Source: Moraxellaceae bacterium
Lineage (GTDB): Bacteria; Pseudomonadota; Gammaproteobacteria; Pseudomonadales; Ketobacteraceae
Direction: 5' to 3'
Length of the DNA stretch: 9,527 nt
Assembly: GCA_002402125.1 (NCBI GenBank)
Contig: NVVG01000046.1
Span: 14,302 to 23,828, forward strand
The notes under the pieces: model-generated
The model's input: the letters and a program-made list of their open reading frames with translations, nothing else
Told to the model about the DNA's origin: nothing
The model's database searches: none
Shown: positions 5,858 through 9,527 of the stretch, in pieces
Layout: the number at the start of each line of letters is the position of its first letter
Numbering within the stretch: position 1 is the stretch's first letter
Program-made: the position numbers and the translations under genes

Positions 5858-6391
5858 CTAAAAATATGCATTTAACCTTACATTCAAAGCTGTTGTCTCA
5901 ATATCCACATCATAGTCATCATATTCGGCATCAGGATAAACCACATATTCTAATGAGGCTCCAAATTGCTCAGTGAAACGAACCTCTGCACCAATACCAT
6001 ATGATATACCGTTACCATCAGACTTATCAGAGTTTCTGTCTTTAAACTCAATACTGGCGATCCCAAGCTTTCCAAAAAAATTAAATCTGTCCGAAACGGG
6101 AACAATCCCCACACCATAAGCACCAATTAACTGATCCAATTCAAACCTTGTATCAAAAGGACCTACATCATCGTCAGATAACCCCTTGCCTAATACAAAC
6201 TCAACTGAAAAATTGCTTGATATTGATATACCTCCAATGACATTAAAAGCGGTAGGTTCTGAATCATGCGCCTGTTCATAATCGCTTAATTCAGAATCTA
6301 ACATTGAGTAAGCTACACCAGCGTAAAAACCCTGTGCTGATACAGCCCCAGAGGACAAGCAGAGTATAGAGGCGGCAATTAATTTTTTCAT
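5858..6391 (-). CDS. Small outer-membrane beta-barrel protein (OmpA/OmpW-like porin family)
   Basis: Encodes 177 residues. It opens with a signal peptide (MKKLIAASILCLSSGAVSA, cut before QG) and continues with alternating amphipathic strands rich in Tyr, Phe and Gly, for example GFYAGVAYSMLD, FNVIGGISISSNFSVEFVLG, NFFGKLGIASIEF, GISYGIGAEVRFTEQFGASL and a last strand TTALNVRLNAYF. The C-terminal Phe is the usual signal for insertion by the BAM complex. The size fits an eight-stranded barrel of the OMP_b-brl type. Loops are very acidic (DDDVG, DAEYDDYDVD). AAGGA (complement of 6398-6402) lies 6 bases before the ATG, and TATTAT (complement of 6423-6428) in an AT-rich stretch could be its -10 box. 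It is monocistronic. Its function is unknown; such proteins give envelope stability, adhesion or small-molecule passage. Confidence 0.85.
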   Translation of the reverse strand: MKKLIAASILCLSSGAVSAQGFYAGVAYSMLDSELSDYEQAHDSEPTAFNVIGGISISSNFSVEFVLGKGLSDDDVGPFDTRFELDQLIGAYGVGIVPVSDRFNFFGKLGIASIEFKDRNSDKSDGNGISYGIGAEVRFTEQFGASLEYVVYPDAEYDDYDVDIETTALNVRLNAYF

Positions 6392-6566
6392 AATACATCC
6401 TTGTTTTTGACAGTTGATCGCAATAATACGATTTAAAAATTGAATTTTATTGTAATTTTATAGAATATTAAGCACCATCACTTTACCAGAAAAGCACTCG
6501 ATGATACAAATAAAATAATTTTTTGATGTTGCTCCAAATATCGGCGTAGGGCATTTTCCCTCTATG

Positions 6567-6995
6567 TTATTCCTTGAGGTAAATACCAGCATCAGCCTTC
6601 TTGGCGGCCTTTAAAAGAGTCTTGTCGAGTGTGGCTATCGGCAGTCCTTCCCTTATCGCTAGTTCTAGGTAAGCTGCATCATAGCTACTAAGCTTATAAG
6701 CTCGTGCTAGAGCGATCGTTCGGCTAAAAGACTGTGTGGCTGTCATGGAATCTACATGAATCGGCAGGCTTTCTAGTTGAACGATAAAACATTCAACCTC
6801 ACCCGCAGTAGTTTCCCCACGTTTCTCGGCACCGAGCAATACATTTGACGCTTCCAAATGCCATAGATTGGGAACAATGGCTCTTGCAGACGCCATGCTT
6901 AATAAAACTGACTCAGAATAACGTTGGTCTGAAGCCTTATTACTTTCTAAATGCCACCGCATAGAGACTGAATTATCCAATACAAAATCGGTCAT
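6567..6995 (-). CDS. vapC: VapC-type toxin, PIN-domain ribonuclease
   Basis: Encodes 142 residues with the four acidic positions of PIN-domain nucleases: Asp7 in FVLDNSV, Glu48 in LWHLEASNVLL, Asp106 in LSSYDAAYLELA and Asp124 in IATLDKTLLKAA. These residues bind Mg or Mn in the family, and VapC toxins cut tRNA or rRNA to stop growth. The length is normal. Its ATG overlaps the TGA of the antitoxin gene by four bases (ATGA, 6992-6995), so the two are translationally coupled in the usual antitoxin-first order. No independent promoter is seen. The reading frame looks intact and all catalytic positions are present, so the toxin is probably active. Confidence 0.92.
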   Translation of the reverse strand: MTDFVLDNSVSMRWHLESNKASDQRYSESVLLSMASARAIVPNLWHLEASNVLLGAEKRGETTAGEVECFIVQLESLPIHVDSMTATQSFSRTIALARAYKLSSYDAAYLELAIREGLPIATLDKTLLKAAKKADAGIYLKE

Positions 6996-7231
6996 TTGCG
7001 TCCAGCGCCCTTTAATTCGTCTAGGACTTCATCTGAAACTTTATGTTTTTTTGCCTTTAAGATGTTGTTGATTGCGGCTTCTATCTTATGTTGGTTGCTT
7101 GAACGACTTGGGATTACATCAGCAATAGGTTTCCCTCTATTGGTAATGGTGAATGTCTCACCAGCCTCTACTCTGCGTAGAAGCTCTGGAAGTTTAGTTT
7201 TTGCTTCGTATGACCCAATTTCTTCTTGCAT
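6992..7231 (-). CDS. vapB: Phd/YefM-type antitoxin of the VapBC pair
   Basis: Encodes 79 residues. The N-terminal half, EEIGSYEAKTKLPELLRRVE and then AGETFTITNRGKPIADVIP, is the Phd/YefM DNA-binding fold. The C-terminal part, rich in Lys and Glu (EAAINNILKAKKHKVSDEVL), should wrap the toxin. The frame is open to 7285, but the ATG at 7231 is chosen: AGAGGA (complement of 7239-7244) lies 7 bases upstream, the family homology starts here, and an earlier start would place the promoter inside the gene. It neutralises the PIN toxin and, with it, probably represses the promoter embedded in the inverted repeat just upstream. Antitoxins paired with PIN toxins are named VapB whatever their DNA-binding fold. 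Confidence 0.9.
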   Translation of the reverse strand: MQEEIGSYEAKTKLPELLRRVEAGETFTITNRGKPIADVIPSRSSNQHKIEAAINNILKAKKHKVSDEVLDELKGAGRK

Positions 7232-7242
7232 GTGTATATCCT

Positions 7243-7285
7243 CTTTCTGTATAGACCAGTATACCAGTCTATACAGAAAGCTCAA
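7243..7285 (-). promoter_or_regulatory. Toxin-antitoxin promoter embedded in a 38-bp inverted-repeat operator
   Basis: Fourteen-base arms CTTTCTGTATAGAC (7243-7256) and GTCTATACAGAAAG (7267-7280) are exact reverse complements; the 10-base centre itself contains the palindrome GTATAC (7259-7264). On the minus strand, a -35 box TTGAGC (complement of 7280-7285) and a -10 box TATACT (complement of 7258-7263) are 16 bases apart, so the -10 lies at the dyad centre. The far arm runs into the antitoxin ribosome binding site. Binding of the VapBC complex here would block both polymerase and early transcript, the standard autoregulation of such modules. Confidence 0.85.
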
Positions 7286-7388
7286 GCTATACTGATTAGG
7301 CTAAAGGCATTGCAAAGAAGATTAATAGCCCCCTGTTTGCATTTTCACTTGATTGATGTTTGAGGATATTTCGGTCGTCTATTTCAAG

Positions 7389-7725
7389 CTAATATTCGAG
7401 CACACATTGTCTTGACTCGTCACACTTAGGATAAACCCTGCTAGAAACGTAGATACAAGGCCCATTAAAATCTATAGTACCAAATGACGTCAGTTCTCCA
7501 ATGCTTTCTATTGCACGTATATAATATTCACGCTCTCCTACTAGATCATTCACATAATCAACATCATCTATGAAATACGCAATTTGGGGGCCGGGAGAAG
7601 AACAAATTTGGTCATCTCGAGCACTTAATCTAATGAGGCCGCATTGATCATCAGCTTCACAAAAGCGAGGTAGTTTAAATGAAATTGAGTGTCCAGGTTA
7701 GTGTAGCCAGATCAGTTATGGTTGG
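7389..7725 (-). pseudogene. Start-less, frameshifted remnant downstream of the secreted protein gene
   Basis: On the minus strand, a 102-codon frame is open from just after a TAA (7698-7700) to a TAG (7389-7391). It contains no ATG, and its only GTG is at residue 49. It reads like real protein: ISFKLPRFCEADDQCGLIRL, then PGPQIAYFIDDVDYVNDLVG, EREYYIRAIESIGELTSF and CDESRQCVLEY, with several Cys. The neighbouring frame (7725 to 7681) reads PTITDLATLTWTLNF, a plausible beta-strand that would join it through one frameshift near 7680-7684. The remnant begins directly after the stop of the secreted protein, in the same direction, so it may be the decayed 3' part of that gene or a separate gene that lost its start. 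No family is recognised. A functional gene with a rare ATT start is less likely. Confidence 0.45.
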
Positions 7726-7726
7726 C

Positions 7727-8674
7727 CTATAATACTGGTTCAGAACAAATGTCTGTTCCTGCTACACAAACCATCCATTCATATTCTGTTCTTGTGAAAT
7801 AGTATGCGATTTTAAATGGGTTTACGGTTTTATTAGTAGTATGCCGATTACCATTCCTATAGATGTCCATCGCCTCATCTCCAGACCATAGTAGGTATAC
7901 TCGATATCCCCACCAAAAATATTCATATTCTAATTCTAATGTCGGTACGTCGGGTTCAGGATCTACAACTTCGAGAGTAAGCACTTCAAGAGAATCACCC
8001 ATGTAATCACAGTTAACTATAAAGTAACCCTCTGCATCTGTGACTGGCGCATCGAAATCGAAGCTGATAAAATTATCTTCATCAACAAGGTAGTCTGCGC
8101 CTGATATATCCTGAGGTGTCAAAAACTCCTTAAGCTTTAGTCTCATGGACATTGTTTCTTCAATTGAGATTACCGCTGTACCAACGTTAGCCAGAGTGAA
8201 GTCGTTAATGGCTGGAGTTGTGGGCAAGCTTCCATCAAAATTAACTACGAGTATGTCGAAACCATTTTGTGCCCAGTCGCTTGAAAACTTCATATAAAAT
8301 TGACGAACCTCTGGATCAATCTCCATCTCGTTGAGGTAACCACCAGGACCGGTAGCTATAAGCGAGAAATCAACTGTCCCTTCAAAACTACCACCTTTAG
8401 TCTGGTTTAGGCCGACGTATGTACTCCCATTGAAGTGAGCAGATATATTTAACTCATAAGGACCCGCAACCTCACCAACAACGACCTGCTCAGGAATATC
8501 TGTGGTGACGTTAAGAATCAAATCCTGCTGCTTTGCTACAGGAAACAAGCAGCTGTATTCAAGCTGCAACTCAACAGGTACGGCAGACGCCATCCCACTG
8601 ACGGTCATCAGGGCAGCTGCCCCAACAGCCTTCCGAAGTCGGCCAAGTCCATTTTTATTTTGTTTTGAAATCAT
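7727..8674 (-). CDS. Secreted protein with DUF6801-like beta domain and C-terminal Fn3-like domain
   Basis: Encodes 315 residues. Residues 1-31 form a long signal peptide (basic start, then KAVGAAALMTVSGMASA, cut before VP). The mature part starts VELQLEYSCLFPVAKQQDLI and continues with LNVTTDIPEQVVVGE (55-69); this 'leucine-rich strand, Cys, P, then a D.P..V.VGE' pattern recalls the DUF6801 domain of secreted actinobacterial proteins, a tentative match. Cys42 and Cys222 could form its disulfide. After an acidic, Pro-containing linker (VVDPEPDVP, 236-244), residues 250-315 look like the small Fn3-like domain found at the end of many gammaproteobacterial exoproteins: VYLLWSG, MDIYRNGNR, then YEWMVCVAGTDICS with a Cys pair (303, 310). 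No catalytic motif is seen, so binding or adhesion is more likely than enzymatic action. The ribosome binding site is weak (GGA about 10 bases upstream). A remnant frame follows. Confidence 0.68.
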   Translation of the reverse strand: MISKQNKNGLGRLRKAVGAAALMTVSGMASAVPVELQLEYSCLFPVAKQQDLILNVTTDIPEQVVVGEVAGPYELNISAHFNGSTYVGLNQTKGGSFEGTVDFSLIATGPGGYLNEMEIDPEVRQFYMKFSSDWAQNGFDILVVNFDGSLPTTPAINDFTLANVGTAVISIEETMSMRLKLKEFLTPQDISGADYLVDEDNFISFDFDAPVTDAEGYFIVNCDYMGDSLEVLTLEVVDPEPDVPTLELEYEYFWWGYRVYLLWSGDEAMDIYRNGNRHTTNKTVNPFKIAYYFTRTEYEWMVCVAGTDICSEPVL

Positions 8675-8704
8675 AGTTATTATCCATTGTGTCCGTTAAG
8701 AACA

Positions 8705-8732
8705 ATTATTATTTTTTGTTAGAATCAGACAA
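8705..8732 (-). promoter_or_regulatory. Candidate promoter of the secreted protein gene
   Basis: On the minus strand TTGTCT (complement of 8727-8732) and AATAAT (complement of 8705-8710) are 16 bases apart, about 30 bases before the ATG at 8674. Both boxes are imperfect and the stretch is AT-rich, so this is only a reasonable candidate. Confidence 0.33.
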
Positions 8733-8836
8733 ATAAAGCGTTATTTATTTTGCCTGCCCCCCCCTACTTAGCACGAATAATCTAACACACATTGGGGTTC
8801 TAGGGACATTCCGTCCTAATGTAACACTTATTGCTA

Positions 8837-8868
8837 CAGGCCATGTTTCATGAGGGCTGCATGGCCTG
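8837..8868. repeat. Nine-bp inverted repeat
   Basis: CAGGCCATG (8837-8845) and CATGGCCTG (8860-8868) are exact reverse complements with a 14-base loop. No T-tract follows on either strand, so it is not a standard terminator. Confidence 0.5.
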
Positions 8869-8996
8869 CTTGCTTTCAATGTTTGCAGAGCGACAGTGAA
8901 CTTTTCGATGGAAAGGGCGCATAACCCCTTGTAGTAGCTTTCCCATTGATTATGATTATTGGTTCTTCGGTCACTGATTTTTCCCTGTACTAATCA

Positions 8997-9027
8997 ACCA
9001 AATCATTGAGATGTTCAATGATTTGGT
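8997..9027. terminator. Thirteen-bp hairpin downstream of the lipoprotein gene
   Basis: ACCAAATCATTGA (8997-9009) pairs perfectly with TCAATGATTTGGT (9015-9027) around a 5-base loop. It lies about 40 bases after the stop of the minus-strand lipoprotein gene, where a terminator is expected, but the following minus-strand bases (TGATTAGTACAGG) contain no T run. It may act as a transcript-end stabiliser or be another kind of structured site. Confidence 0.45.
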
Positions 9028-9061
9028 CGCGATAACCGCTAGGTATCATTTTGACATTATT

Positions 9062-9510
9062 GTTAGCATTAGCGTACCTTATGATCAATAAATCTGTAGT
9101 TATCTTTACATTTAGCTGACTCGTCATATTTACTAGATGTAAATTGGATTTGATATTCACTCAAAACCTTAACGCTATATACATCTGGTTCTACCATATA
9201 TTTGGGAGCTATTGCGTAATAATAACCATTCTTTACCCACCACTTCCCTTGCTCAGAAAAATCGTACTGCTTTCTTTCACTATCTTTAAAAAAAGAAATT
9301 TTATATGTTCCCTCTTGATGCCTGATAATTTCCCACCACATTGCTCCGCATGATCTACTTGGGTTTCCACCATTAAATGTGCCTACAAATGAGCTACTGA
9401 CCTCTAAAGCTCTTTCCTGGGTAGAGCATGCACTCAGTATCAATATGATAGAAACTAAAAAAACCTTACATTTGTTCATATTTATGACTTCCAAATTATT
9501 AAATGCTAAC
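9062..9510. repeat. Short inverted repeats flanking the lipoprotein gene
   Basis: GTTAGCATT (9062-9070) and AATGCTAAC (9502-9510) are exact reverse complements on either side of the lipoprotein gene; the left copy overlaps the gene's last codons by two bases. In the gene's direction the element before it reads AAGCGTTAGCATT and the one after it reads ATGCTAACAAT. These look like the ends of an integron attC site (…AAGCGTTAG / CTAACAA…), but the gap behind the gene does not show a paired attC stem with a matching GTTRRRY core at the right distance. Chance is possible. Confidence 0.3.
9069..9479 (-). CDS. Small outer-membrane-type lipoprotein, unknown function
   Basis: Encodes 136 residues. 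The N-terminus NKCKVFLVSIILILSAC is a lipoprotein signal with lipobox Leu15-Ser16-Ala17-Cys18; Cys18 would be lipidated, and Ser at +2 predicts sorting to the outer membrane by the Lol system. The mature part is a short beta-rich domain: VGTFNGGNPSRSCGAMWWEI (about 33-52), GTYKISFF, GKWWVKNGYYYAIAP and VYSVKVLSEYQIQF, with Cys44 and Cys123 that could pair. I do not recognise a family; the 'GTF..G' start followed by repeated strands is loosely like small lipocalin or copper-resistance-type folds. The frame is open to a TTG at 9494, but the ATG at 9479 is preferred because GGAAG (complement of 9488-9492) lies 8 bases upstream and the lipobox is then at the usual distance. Its promoter is outside the window or in its last 30 bases. 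Confidence 0.72.
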   Translation of the reverse strand: MNKCKVFLVSIILILSACSTQERALEVSSSFVGTFNGGNPSRSCGAMWWEIIRHQEGTYKISFFKDSERKQYDFSEQGKWWVKNGYYYAIAPKYMVEPDVYSVKVLSEYQIQFTSSKYDESAKCKDNYRFIDHKVR

Positions 9511-9527
9511 GCTTCTCTAAAGTGCGC

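Larger units (their letters stand above)
8675..9068. other. Gap of 394 bases with hairpins, no gene seen
   Basis: No supported coding frame occurs here on either strand. From right to left it holds a 13-bp hairpin (8997-9027), a 9-bp hairpin (8837-8868), a run of eight C (8757-8764), and the candidate promoter of the secreted protein gene (8705-8732). The stretch 8905-8955 also contains nested short complementary segments (GGAAAG/CTTTCC and AAGGG/CCCTT types), so a structured RNA or decayed recombination site is conceivable but not shown. Confidence 0.5.

Noticed and set aside
7232..7285. Upstream start for the antitoxin
   Set aside because: It would put the promoter and operator inside the coding sequence; the ATG at 7231 has AGAGGA upstream and begins at the family's N-terminus.
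5858..9510. Reading the whole minus-strand region as an integron cassette array
   Set aside because: Core-like motifs are seen only around the lipoprotein gene; the other gene junctions lack CTAAC/GTTAG pairs, and no integrase is present.
1..9527. CRISPR arrays, tRNA or rRNA genes, insertion sequences
   Set aside because: No regularly spaced direct repeats, no cloverleaf-type sequence and no transposase or integrase frame were found on either strand.

Overview
The window suggests a Gram-negative bacterium, most likely a free-living, probably marine, gammaproteobacterium. This rests on an outer-membrane beta-barrel protein with a C-terminal Phe, a lipobox lipoprotein, a secreted protein ending in a 'LLWSG..DIYRNG' fibronectin-III-like domain of the kind common in marine gammaproteobacterial exoproteins, moderate GC and ordinary Shine-Dalgarno sites. 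Genus cannot be read from the sequence.

Left part (1-5816): after the 3' end of a peroxiredoxin-like gene lies a metabolic island under a TetR-family regulator. An extended short-chain dehydrogenase (minus strand) diverges from a plus-strand series: a GXWXG/DUF4334-like protein, an Old Yellow Enzyme family flavin oxidoreductase, the TetR regulator and a membrane-associated ferritin-like di-iron protein (the 'predicted metal-dependent hydrolase' family). A perfect 32-bp palindrome (1683-1714) sits in the divergent intergenic region, and a degraded copy of its core sits just upstream of the TetR gene. This fits a small regulon in which the regulator controls itself, the oxidoreductase operon and perhaps the dehydrogenase. 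The set looks like a redox pathway for some hydrophobic or alpha,beta-unsaturated compound (ene reduction, NAD(P)-dependent oxidoreduction and a di-iron reaction). The substrate is unknown. A strong intrinsic terminator at 5779-5818 closes the island.

Right part (5858-9527): every gene is on the minus strand and the region looks accessory. It holds a small outer-membrane beta-barrel protein, a VapBC-type toxin-antitoxin pair (Phd/YefM-type antitoxin, PIN-domain toxin, 4-bp overlap) whose promoter lies inside a 38-bp inverted repeat, a secreted two-domain protein followed by a start-less decayed reading frame, a gap with two hairpins, and a small lipoprotein gene flanked by short inverted repeats that recall integron core sites but lack a recognisable attC fold.

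The most interesting items are the TetR regulon with its palindromic operator and its uncharacterised enzyme combination, and the broken secreted-protein locus next to the toxin-antitoxin pair. No CRISPR array, rRNA, tRNA, transposase or integrase was seen.
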